DNA from: Candidatus Latescibacterota bacterium
Lineage (GTDB): Bacteria; JAAXHH01; JABIQT01
Reading direction: 5' to 3'
Length of the DNA: 5,414 nt
Assembly: GCA_018667995.1 (NCBI GenBank)
Contig: JABIQT010000628.1
Coordinates: 1-5,414, forward strand
Part shown: positions 1 through 5,414 of the stretch, one piece after another
How positions within the stretch are numbered: position 1 is the first letter of the stretch
Layout: every line of letters begins with the position of its first letter
The notes under the pieces: model-generated
Seen by the model: only the letters and a program-made list of their open reading frames with translations
The model's database searches: none
What the model was told of the DNA's origin: nothing
Position numbers and translations under genes: made by a program

Positions 1-1046
1 ACTGCCACTATTATTGCTTTCGTCGAACCCCCATACCTGCTTCCACACCGTTTCGCCAGTGGTCGGCACTGCCCTACAGTATTGATCCGCAGGCTCCATT
101 GTTCTATATCTATCTCTTCCTATCGGCCGTACCGTATACCCTGGCTATGCACCGCCAGTTAAGCATACCGCAGGGCGTGTCAATCGACACCATGAAAGAT
201 CTCGTGGTTTGGATCAAGGACCACAGGAGCAAGACCGGGAGTTGGGGATTGGACTTTTCCCAGGTCGGCTGGTTGGGCCTACATTTCACTGGTGGTCTAT
301 TCCAGATTGGACGGCTTCAGTTCCAACCGAGCGACTGCTACTACGACATTCAAGCGTATCGCCAGGAGACCGATGGTGGCGTCGTAATCCTCGCGGACGA
401 GAACCAGAATTTTCGACATGACGGACAGAAATCGGACACCGAAGGCACAGTCGGCGCTGACAGTTGGGAATCTTATGTGCGCGCGGGCCTTGATGGGGTG
501 ACCGGTTTCCCAATTCATCCCGATGGATATGCGATGAACCAGGCAACGTTCTTAGCCGCCGATGAATGGAAGCGCTTTCTAAAGAAGGGCGATGCGACTG
601 TAGCTGTGCATATTCCCGGCACGGGGCCCATGGATTTCGAGGCGTGTGCTGATTCGTTTGAACGAGCCCGTTCCTTCTTTCGCACACATTGGCCCAGTCG
701 GCAAATTCACGCTTTTACCTGCTCCTCGTGGATATTAGACCCGCAGTTCAAGCATTGTCTGAATCCTGCGAGTAATATCGTTCGGTTCCTGCGAGAATGG
801 TACCTTCTACCTGCGCCAGGGACCGGCGGCACGGAGACATTTCGCCGTGTTTTCGGGTACAGACCAACGGAATCCGAAGACCTGTCCGCCCTGCCGCGCG
901 ATACATCACTGCAAAGGGCCGTCGCAGACCACCTTCGGGAAGGGGGATGCTGGCGCAGTCACGGTGCGCTGATGTTCCCGCACAACATGAACTGGGGCGA
1001 TCAGGTGTATCGGCCTGATGGCTGGGCTCTCCCTACAACATTATAG
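1..1046 (+). CDS. Acyltransferase-domain protein (NAT_N + GNAT-like C-terminal domain), 5' end missing
   Basis: The reading frame is open from the left edge (first full codon at 3) to TAG at 1044-1046, giving 347 visible residues. The true start lies outside the window. A TTG at 99 is only an internal codon, because family-like sequence continues upstream of it. The N-terminal part (to about nt 330) matches what I recall of the NAT_N domain: a hydrophobic helix, then DTMKDLVVWIKDHR and GLFQIGRLQFQ. The rest matches the GNAT-like C-terminal domain: VHIPGTGPMDFEAC, FTCSSWILDP, PASNIVRFL, FRRVFGY, LPRDTSLQRAVADHL and a short tail. From the fold an acyl-CoA-dependent acyl transfer is inferred, but the substrate is unknown for this family. 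There is no signal peptide in the visible part, so it is probably cytosolic. It is convergent with the dehydrogenase cluster and functionally unlinked as far as can be seen. Family assignment is by remembered motifs, not by search. Confidence 0.82.
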   Translation, partial: CHYYCFRRTPIPASTPFRQWSALPYSIDPQAPLFYIYLFLSAVPYTLAMHRQLSIPQGVSIDTMKDLVVWIKDHRSKTGSWGLDFSQVGWLGLHFTGGLFQIGRLQFQPSDCYYDIQAYRQETDGGVVILADENQNFRHDGQKSDTEGTVGADSWESYVRAGLDGVTGFPIHPDGYAMNQATFLAADEWKRFLKKGDATVAVHIPGTGPMDFEACADSFERARSFFRTHWPSRQIHAFTCSSWILDPQFKHCLNPASNIVRFLREWYLLPAPGTGGTETFRRVFGYRPTESEDLSALPRDTSLQRAVADHLREGGCWRSHGALMFPHNMNWGDQVYRPDGWALPTTL

Positions 1047-1052
1047 GCGCAC

Positions 1053-1092
1053 AAAAAAAGGCGGACACTCACACGAAGTGAATATGCCCGCC
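1053..1092 (-). terminator. Rho-independent terminator of the minus-strand cluster
   Basis: Read on the minus strand, 1092-1060 is a symmetric 33-nt hairpin: GGCGGGCA pairs with TGTCCGCC (one G-T wobble), then an imperfect middle, then CAC-TTC-GTG at the tip. Seven T residues follow directly (A-tract 1053-1059 on the plus strand). It lies about 70 nt after the E1 beta stop codon and ends the minus-strand transcript. On the plus strand the same hairpin has no T-tract, so it is not an obvious terminator for the acyltransferase gene that ends at 1046. Confidence 0.85.
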
Positions 1093-1160
1093 CGTCGATC
1101 CTGGATGTACCTTCGCCCTGCTTCTTGGTGGTACCGACTAAAAAGTTCATCCCCGGAGCG

Positions 1161-2159
1161 TCAAGCTACGTCCCGGTACATACTATGAACGGCAGATATG
1201 ATAGCAGCTTCATTCGGAATCGTTGATGGCTCCAGAGAAGGGCTGAACGGCACCGGCACATCCATGGCTCCCAGTCGCTTTACTGGCGCATCCAGATAGT
1301 CAAATGCTTCATCGGCGATGAGGGAGGCGATCTCACCAGTCACACCGTAGCTGCGATATCCTTCATCGATCACGATGGCCCGACTTGTTTTGCGAACGGA
1401 TTGCAAAATAGTATCTGTGTCGAGAGGACTGAGTGTTCTAGGATCCACCACTTCAACGCTGATACCTTCCTGTTCGAGGGTATCCGCCGCACTCAGCGCT
1501 AATTGGACCATGCTTGACGTGGCAACAATTGTCACGTCCGTACCTTCACGCTTAATATCCGCTTTGCCGATGGGCACCAGATGGTCATCGCCCTCTGGAA
1601 CCATTCCCTTGAGGCTGTACATCATTTTATCTTCATAGATAATGACGGGATTATCGTCGCGAATTGCAGACTTTAGCATTCCTTTCAAATCAGCGGGCGT
1701 CGATGGGATCAGGACCTTCACACCTGGAATGTGAGCCATCCAGGCGTGGAGGCTCTGCGAGTGCTGTGCGGCGGAAGACCGACCTGCTCCGATGGTCGTT
1801 CTAATGGTCAGTGGAACCCGAGCCTGGCCTCCAGTCATATAGCAGAGCTTCGCGGCTTGATTCACCACTTGGTCCATGGCAATGGTCATGAAATCTCCGA
1901 ACATGATCTCAACCACGGGACGCATACCGGTAAGGGCTGCTCCAACGCCCACGCCCATAATCCCGGCCTCTGATATAGGAGTATCACGAATTCGCTTGGA
2001 ACCGAATTCCTCATACAAGCCAGCGGTGACCTTGAACACGCCGCCTGCAACAGCCACATCCTCACCCATGAAAAACACCGTCTCATCACGGCGCATTTCT
2101 TCCGAGATGGCCTCCCGTACTGCTTCACCGAATGTGATTTCTCGCTCAGACGTAGACAT
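1161..2159 (-). CDS. Thiamine-diphosphate-dependent dehydrogenase E1 component, beta subunit (pyruvate/acetoin/2-oxoacid type)
   Basis: This is a 332-residue protein of normal length for an E1 beta. It supplies half of the alpha2beta2 E1 that decarboxylates a 2-oxo acid (or cleaves acetoin) and passes the acyl group to the lipoyl E2. The N-terminal pyrimidine-binding domain shows MGEDVAVAGGVFKVT (about 31-45), RDTPISEAGI (58-67; Glu64 would contact the cofactor aminopyrimidine), MDQVVNQAAK (95-104) and AQHSQSL (131-137; His133 at the known active-site His position). The C-terminal transketolase domain begins near TDVTIVATSSMVQLAL and contains VEVVDPRTLSPLD and IVIDEGYRSYGVTGEIA. The start is the ATG at 2159: GAGG stands 9 nt upstream and homology begins there; an upstream in-frame start at 2204 adds only an Arg-rich stretch inside E1 alpha. 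It overlaps the E1 alpha stop by 14 bp, so translation is probably coupled. The region around AQHSQSLHAW looks closer to acetoin-dehydrogenase-type E1 beta than to Bacillus-type PdhB, but the substrate cannot be fixed. Confidence 0.95.
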   Translation of the reverse strand: MSTSEREITFGEAVREAISEEMRRDETVFFMGEDVAVAGGVFKVTAGLYEEFGSKRIRDTPISEAGIMGVGVGAALTGMRPVVEIMFGDFMTIAMDQVVNQAAKLCYMTGGQARVPLTIRTTIGAGRSSAAQHSQSLHAWMAHIPGVKVLIPSTPADLKGMLKSAIRDDNPVIIYEDKMMYSLKGMVPEGDDHLVPIGKADIKREGTDVTIVATSSMVQLALSAADTLEQEGISVEVVDPRTLSPLDTDTILQSVRKTSRAIVIDEGYRSYGVTGEIASLIADEAFDYLDAPVKRLGAMDVPVPFSPSLEPSTIPNEAAIISAVHSMYRDVA

Positions 2160-3165
2160 GTTCTGTAACCTCACCCTTCTCCGGGAACGGCGCCTGCTTC
2201 GCAAATTCCACGGCGTGCTCGACGGCGCTCTGAATCGACTGGTCTATCTCACTGACTTCCTCTTCGGTAGCCATGCCACCCTTTACCATCCGGCGAGCTA
2301 ATCTCGTAATTGGATCTCTCGTCTTCCAAAGGTCCGTCTCCTCCTGCGTCCGATACGTTTTCTCAGGATTCCCATCTCCAACGTGGTGCCCACGGTACCG
2401 GTAGGTTTTGGTCTCAATGAAACAAGGACCATTCCCGGCACGGGCGTTTTCGACCATTCGAGACGTCGTTTCGTATACGGCGACCACGTCCATTCCATCA
2501 ACAACAATAGCCGGCATATTGTAGCCTGCAGCTCGCTCAGCAATATGTTCCTTGATTGCCGTCACATCGCGGTGCGAGGTATACTCACCATACAGGTTAT
2601 TTTCACACAGAAATATCACGGGCAGGGACCAGATGGATGCCATATTCGCGGCCTCCAAGAAAGATCCCTGATTTGCGGCGCCATCTCCGAAGAAGCAAAC
2701 AGCGACCTGGTCCGTTTCTCTCATCTGGGCCGAAAGCCCTGCGCCAGTGGCCATTCCCATTCCACCGCCAACAATCCCATTGGCTCCAAGGATACCCAGA
2801 CTCATGTCGGCTATGTGCATGGTGCCGCCTTTGCCACGATTATATCCGGCTTCTTTGCCCATCATCTCAGCCATCATACGATCAACCTGGCCACCCTTGG
2901 CAATCAAATGACCGTGACCTCTATGGGTGCTCGTGATGTAATCGTCATCTCGCAAAGCTGTACACACACCCACCGCCGATGCTTCCTGGCCAATGTACGG
3001 ATGGGCCAAACCAGGCATCAAGCCCTGTTGGTATATTTCCAGTACGGCCTCTTCGAATCGCCGAATGGTGACCATTTTCCGATACATTTCCGCACAGAAT
3101 TCGCGCGGGTGTGTCAGCTCTGAATCGTCGCTGGACGGCTGTACAATTTCAATATCGTCTGACAT
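2146..3165 (-). CDS. Thiamine-diphosphate-dependent dehydrogenase E1 component, alpha subunit (pyruvate/acetoin/2-oxoacid type)
   Basis: This 339-residue protein is the usual length for an E1 alpha. The thiamine-diphosphate/Mg binding motif is complete: GDG at 160-162 and NN at 189-190, with the expected intervening AANQGSFLEAANMA. Other family blocks are HPYIGQEASAVG (about 55-66), STHRGHGH (79-86), GKGGTMHIAD (111-120), ILGANGIVGGG (125-135) and KTYRYRGHHVGD (253-264), followed by YRTQEE. THRGHGH, NLYGEYTS and GHHVGD resemble the broad acetoin/pyruvate E1 alpha group; a branched-chain 2-oxoacid enzyme is not excluded. It pairs with the beta subunit encoded directly downstream. No lipoyl E2 or E3 gene is in the window. 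The ATG at 3165 has a good AAGGAG upstream, and a 108-bp gap separates it from thiT, which encodes an importer of the cofactor precursor. Confidence 0.95.
   Translation of the reverse strand: MSDDIEIVQPSSDDSELTHPREFCAEMYRKMVTIRRFEEAVLEIYQQGLMPGLAHPYIGQEASAVGVCTALRDDDYITSTHRGHGHLIAKGGQVDRMMAEMMGKEAGYNRGKGGTMHIADMSLGILGANGIVGGGMGMATGAGLSAQMRETDQVAVCFFGDGAANQGSFLEAANMASIWSLPVIFLCENNLYGEYTSHRDVTAIKEHIAERAAGYNMPAIVVDGMDVVAVYETTSRMVENARAGNGPCFIETKTYRYRGHHVGDGNPEKTYRTQEETDLWKTRDPITRLARRMVKGGMATEEEVSEIDQSIQSAVEHAVEFAKQAPFPEKGEVTEHVYV
2169..2172 (-). promoter_or_regulatory. Ribosome binding site deciding the E1 beta start
   Basis: On the minus strand GAGG (within GGGTGAGG) sits 9 nt before the ATG at 2159, inside the end of the E1 alpha gene. 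It supports 2159 rather than the longer in-frame start at 2204. Confidence 0.6.
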
Positions 3166-3176
3166 AACAGACCAAG

Positions 3177-3182
3177 CTCCTT
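3177..3182 (-). promoter_or_regulatory. Ribosome binding site of E1 alpha
   Basis: AAGGAG on the minus strand lies 11 nt before the ATG at 3165. It is the strongest Shine-Dalgarno site in the cluster, which suggests E1 alpha is translated independently of thiT. Confidence 0.75.
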
Positions 3183-3231
3183 ATCTAATTCTGACAGCGG
3201 AAAGCCACGTACTCAATTCTCCTGCATACGA

Positions 3232-3250
3232 TTGGCTTGAGGTAAACCAA
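3232..3250 (-). other. Small hairpin in the thiT-E1 alpha gap
   Basis: On the minus strand TTGGTTT and AAGCCAA form a 7-bp stem (one T-G wobble) around the 5-nt loop ACCTC. It lies in the 108-bp gap (3166-3273) between thiT and E1 alpha. No T-tract follows, so it is not a standard terminator. It could be an mRNA processing or stabilising element, or chance. No convincing promoter is seen in the gap. Confidence 0.3.
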
Positions 3251-3273
3251 TATTATCCGTATGCATCGTCGGA

Positions 3274-3888
3274 TCAAGTGGAAAATGCCCTCTCGGAGAC
3301 CAGTCCTCCTTTTATCCTATTTATAAGGTATGGAACGAGAATCAGCATCAAGATCAATTCTGGAACGAATAGGCTACCATTATATAGAACGGCATAGAGC
3401 CACGGTGTGACACTCCCACTGAGTAAGTATGGGACCGTGATTCCAAGGTAATTCTGTAGGAGATCGAACACTTGACTATTAAGACCTATGGGCGCATATG
3501 CGGCAAAGAACACGGCACCGGAACATACGTGCAAGACGAATCCCACGGTGAGGGACAAGCAGATACCGATGCGCGGAGATTTTAGAAACCATCCGGCCAT
3601 GCCTACTGCGGCATTCGGCAAGATATAGTCTAGGAGTACCTGGACTGGATGAAGGATTACCGGATCAAGAACGAGGGTTATGAGTCCTGAAATCAATCCA
3701 CCTGCAGCGCCCGCTTTCGGTCCTCGCCGAAATGCAAGGTACAAAAGCGGAAGGAGCTTCAGTGAAACCGAGCCACCCCAGGGAAGACGGTATAATCTGA
3801 AAAAGCCAAGCACAGTTGCAAGGGAGGCGACAACTGCGATCTCGACCATGATACGTGTGCGGTCAGTGCTCGTGCTTGCCATGGCCAT
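3274..3888 (-). CDS. thiT: Thiamine transporter ThiT (ECF-type S component)
   Basis: This 204-residue, strongly hydrophobic protein has about six predicted membrane segments. It is the substrate-binding S component that captures thiamine and works with a shared ECF module (two ATPases plus EcfT), none of which is in the window. Family signatures: PWGGSVSLKLLPLL (36-49), FRRGPKAG (53-60), HPVQVLLDY (80-88; Asp87-Tyr88 align with the Glu-Tyr thiamine-binding pair of Lactococcus ThiT), HVCSGAVFFAAYAP (120-133) and WLYAVLYNG (163-171). Between AYAPIGLN and PWLYAVLYNG there are roughly 24 more residues than in the ThiT sequences I remember. The ATG at 3888 is the longest possible start, since a TGA directly precedes it in frame. 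ATGs at 3882 and 3849 are alternatives, and none has a clear Shine-Dalgarno. The gene overlaps the LON-domain gene by 26 bp, so translational coupling is likely. The TPP-dependent E1 alpha gene lies downstream. Confidence 0.92.
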   Translation of the reverse strand: MAMASTSTDRTRIMVEIAVVASLATVLGFFRLYRLPWGGSVSLKLLPLLYLAFRRGPKAGAAGGLISGLITLVLDPVILHPVQVLLDYILPNAAVGMAGWFLKSPRIGICLSLTVGFVLHVCSGAVFFAAYAPIGLNSQVFDLLQNYLGITVPYLLSGSVTPWLYAVLYNGSLFVPELILMLILVPYLINRIKGGLVSERAFST

Positions 3889-4492
3889 TCAAACTTGCTG
3901 CGCGCTCAATCCGGGCCAGCCCTTCTAGTTGCTTTACTATCTGCCCTAAAGAGACTTCAAGTTTTCGCATTCGTTCAGCAGTGGAGGTCAATTCTAACAG
4001 GGTCTGTTTCTCCTCGAGTGCCATGTCGGTAGTAGAAGCTATAAAAAAAGAAAACTGTCTAGGATCAAAAATCCCTTTTACGCCGCCAATCCCTTTGGTC
4101 TGGAGATTGACCATAGACTGGTACGATTCAAGTACTCCCTCAAGCAACTCATCGGCCACCTCTTCACTGTCATCGTCAAAGTACTCGATAACAGCATCCA
4201 GGGAATCATCGCGCTGCATGAATTCCAAGACGTGAAACCTTCGCTGACCTTCGGACAAGATATCCATCTTGCCATCCGCGTGCTTCTTATAGACCTGAGT
4301 CACCTTGGCGGTACATCCAACGTTACACAGCTGATCGTCGTTGAGAAGTACGACCCCAAATTCCGAGTCGGCACTCAGACATTCATTGATCATTTCTTTG
4401 TATCTATCCTCGAAGATATGCAACGGTAGGTGCATGCCTGGATAGAGCACGAGGTTGAGTGGAAATAGTGGTATTTCAAGCGTGTTATCCAT
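3863..4492 (-). CDS. Stand-alone LON N-terminal (substrate-binding) domain protein
   Basis: A 209-residue soluble protein that carries the LON N-terminal domain but neither the AAA+ nor the Ser-Lys protease domain of Lon. The domain is seen in IPLFPLNLVLYPGMHLPLHIF (7-27), EDRYKEMI (28-35), EFGVVLL (44-50), VGCTAKVTQVYKK (58-70) and LSEGQRRFHVLE (79-90). After an acidic stretch (DDDSEEVADELLEG), the second half is helical: ASTTDMALEEKQTLLEL and TAERMRKLEVSLGQIVKQLE look like the usual helical part of these proteins. The tail is His-rich (HGKHEH). The biochemical role of the free-standing family is unknown; peptide or protein binding is inferred from Lon. The ATG at 4492 is chosen because GGAG stands 9 nt upstream and homology begins at once; an in-frame TTG at 4528 has no ribosome site. 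It is the first gene of the cluster. Confidence 0.88.
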   Translation of the reverse strand: MDNTLEIPLFPLNLVLYPGMHLPLHIFEDRYKEMINECLSADSEFGVVLLNDDQLCNVGCTAKVTQVYKKHADGKMDILSEGQRRFHVLEFMQRDDSLDAVIEYFDDDSEEVADELLEGVLESYQSMVNLQTKGIGGVKGIFDPRQFSFFIASTTDMALEEKQTLLELTSTAERMRKLEVSLGQIVKQLEGLARIERAASLNGHGKHEH

Positions 4493-4501
4493 GGCACCTG
4501 A

Positions 4502-4505
4502 CTCC
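4502..4505 (-). promoter_or_regulatory. Ribosome binding site deciding the LON-domain start
   Basis: GGAG (in TTGGAG) on the minus strand lies 9 nt before the ATG at 4492. The alternative upstream TTG at 4528 has no such site. Confidence 0.65.
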
Positions 4506-4580
4506 AAGCCACCTGCGCGCACAACCAAGTCTGATTTCGTAGGAAGATATGCATTTTAGGGCCTGACTACGACAACCATC

Positions 4581-4608
4581 ATTATAACCGAGACGTTCTA
4601 CCTGTCAA
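4581..4608 (-). promoter_or_regulatory. Consensus sigma70/sigmaA promoter of the LON-thiT-E1 cluster
   Basis: On the minus strand the -35 is TTGACA (4608-4603) and the -10 is TATAAT (4586-4581), both perfect, with a 16-bp spacer. Transcription would start near 4574 and leave a leader of about 80 nt. I looked for a thi-box (TPP riboswitch) in this leader and saw none. Perfect hexamers imply strong basal expression. Confidence 0.88.
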
Positions 4609-4643
4609 CGGAAAAAACGGCCGGTGTAGAATCCACGAAACAC

Positions 4644-4672
4644 TTGACGCTGTGGGCCATTCGGCCTATATT
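4644..4672 (+). promoter_or_regulatory. Strong sigma70/sigmaA promoter of the acyl-CoA mutase gene
   Basis: The -35 is TTGACG (4644-4649) and the -10 is TATATT (4667-4672), each one base from consensus, with an ideal 17-bp spacer. Transcription would begin near 4679, about 40 nt before the ATG at 4720. Three GGCC blocks (4655-4658, 4663-4666, 4674-4677) lie in the spacer and around the start site and could be part of an operator. The promoter is divergent from the one at 4581-4608; the two -35 boxes are 35 bp apart. Confidence 0.8.
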
Positions 4673-4719
4673 GGGCCTCTATTTAACTCGTTCTCAAATC
4701 AGATTATAAGTGGGAAATT

Positions 4720-5414
4720 ATGTTGGCTAAAGAGTTCCAGAGGAGTAGCCACCTCAGGGCGACCAAAAACCGGACATACACTACGCAGTCTGGAATGACT
4801 GTTGATGAGGTGTATGGTCCAGACAGTTGCTCCGAGATGGACTACAAGAGAGACGTCAGTGACCCTGGCGTATATCCCTACACGCGTGGAATTCATACAT
4901 CCATGTATCGGGGCCGGCTCTGGACTATGCGTCAGTTTTCAGGTTTCGGATCCGCGGCAGATTCTAATAGTCGTTTCAGGTTTCTGCTTGATCATGGTCA
5001 AACCGGTCTCTCTGTGGCCTTCGATGTACCTACGCTGATGGGCCTTGATTCGGACCATAGCCTGTCCGCAGGTGAGGTGGGTGTGTGCGGTGTTGCCATA
5101 GATACAGTGGCAGATATGGAAACACTTTTTAGTGACATACCACTGGATACAGTCAGCACATCCATGACGATAAATGCCCCCGCGTCGATCCTTCTTGCCA
5201 TGTATCTGGTGGTAGCGGAAAATCAGGGCGTAGCTTGGTCTGATCTTCGTGGCACGCTTCAAAATGATATTCTGAAAGAGTATATTGCGCAGAAAGAATG
5301 GATTTGCCCACCCGAGCACGCTATGACGCTGGTAGCCGATACCGTCAGTTTCTGCACAAAACGGGTCCCCAATTGGAATCCTATCAGCATCAGCGGTTAC
5401 CACATCCGGGAGGC
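4720..5414 (+). CDS. Coenzyme-B12-dependent acyl-CoA mutase large subunit (methylmalonyl-CoA mutase family), 3' end missing
   Basis: The frame is open from ATG 4720 to the right edge (231 residues visible). The family usually has roughly 500-700, so well over half the barrel is missing. The visible part is the start of the substrate-binding TIM barrel: [20 protein letters not shown] (52-71), [15 protein letters not shown] (94-108), [12 protein letters not shown] (110-121), [13 protein letters not shown] (143-155), [18 protein letters not shown] (178-195) and [11 protein letters not shown] at the edge. Compared with Propionibacterium MutB, Gln181, Tyr227 and His228 match Gln197, Tyr243 and His244, but Tyr89 is replaced by His59 and Arg207 by Gln191. 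Arg207 holds the substrate carboxylate, and Gln at this place is known in isobutyryl-CoA mutases, so the substrate is open. The start is the first ATG after an in-frame TAA at 4684-4686; its Shine-Dalgarno is weak. The B12-binding domain, if fused, would be outside the window. Confidence 0.93.
   Translation, partial: MLAKEFQRSSHLRATKNRTYTTQSGMTVDEVYGPDSCSEMDYKRDVSDPGVYPYTRGIHTSMYRGRLWTMRQFSGFGSAADSNSRFRFLLDHGQTGLSVAFDVPTLMGLDSDHSLSAGEVGVCGVAIDTVADMETLFSDIPLDTVSTSMTINAPASILLAMYLVVAENQGVAWSDLRGTLQNDILKEYIAQKEWICPPEHAMTLVADTVSFCTKRVPNWNPISISGYHIRE

Noticed and set aside
2160-2204. Longer E1 beta start with an Arg-rich N-terminal extension
   Set aside because: The extension (RSRRRSRRRVRLQN) is the out-of-frame reading of the E1 alpha end; the ribosome site and family homology support the ATG at 2159.
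2383-3123. Long plus-strand open frame of 246 codons opposite E1 alpha
   Set aside because: It is fully antisense to a gene with complete catalytic motifs, and its translation is rich in His, Ser and Cys with no recognisable domain.
3236-3282. Possible internal promoter before E1 alpha (TTGATC, 16 bp, TAATAT on the minus strand)
   Set aside because: Each hexamer matches the consensus at only about four of six bases; too weak to call as a feature.
4493-4528. Longer LON-domain start at a TTG
   Set aside because: No ribosome site precedes it and the extra 12 residues show no family similarity; ATG 4492 has GGAG at proper distance.
4537-4572. Possible leader hairpin (TCGTAG/CTACGA)
   Set aside because: Only six base pairs around a 24-nt loop; expected by chance and no T-tract or riboswitch motif goes with it.
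4939-5403. Minus-strand open frame of 154 codons opposite the mutase
   Set aside because: Antisense to clearly conserved mutase sequence; no recognisable family or start context.
1-5414. CRISPR arrays, tRNA or rRNA genes, insertion sequences, att sites
   Set aside because: No regularly spaced repeats, no tRNA-like cloverleaf sequence noticed, no transposase or integrase motifs, and no long inverted or direct repeats found on reading.

Overview
The window looks like a piece of a bacterial chromosome with moderate GC content and compact gene packing. It has consensus sigma70/sigmaA-type promoters, Shine-Dalgarno sites and a rho-independent terminator. A ThiT-type ECF transporter S component, a two-subunit (alpha/beta) E1 dehydrogenase and a mutase large subunit that appears to lack a long N-terminal extension fit a Bacillota-like organism or a related or candidate phylum better than a typical proteobacterium. 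The sequence alone does not fix the lineage.

Layout. (1) Positions 1-1046, plus strand: the 3' part of a gene for a NAT_N/GNAT_C-type acyltransferase-domain protein, cut by the left window edge. (2) Positions 1053-4492, minus strand: a four-gene cluster that reads, in transcription order, LON-substrate-binding-domain protein, thiT (thiamine transporter S component), E1 alpha and E1 beta of a thiamine-diphosphate-dependent 2-oxoacid/acetoin dehydrogenase. A perfect TTGACA-16-TATAAT promoter stands before it and a hairpin plus T-tract terminator follows it. LON/thiT overlap by 26 bp and E1alpha/E1beta by 14 bp; a 108-bp gap separates thiT from E1alpha. (3) Positions 4493-4719: a divergent promoter region with back-to-back strong promoters. 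(4) Positions 4720-5414, plus strand: the 5' part of a coenzyme-B12-dependent acyl-CoA mutase large subunit (methylmalonyl-CoA mutase family), running off the right edge.

How the genes fit together. ThiT would import thiamine, which after pyrophosphorylation is the cofactor of the E1 enzyme encoded just downstream, so one transcript may couple vitamin uptake to a vitamin-dependent enzyme. The divergent mutase belongs to acyl-CoA metabolism. Two residues that bind the substrate carboxylate in true methylmalonyl-CoA mutases appear replaced (by His59 and Gln191), so its substrate may not be methylmalonyl-CoA. No E2 or E3 component, ECF ATPase/T component or B12-binding small subunit lies inside the window. 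I see no strong sign of an undescribed defence or mobile system; the best leads are the mutase active-site changes, the thiT-E1 coupling without a visible thi-box riboswitch, and an insertion in ThiT.
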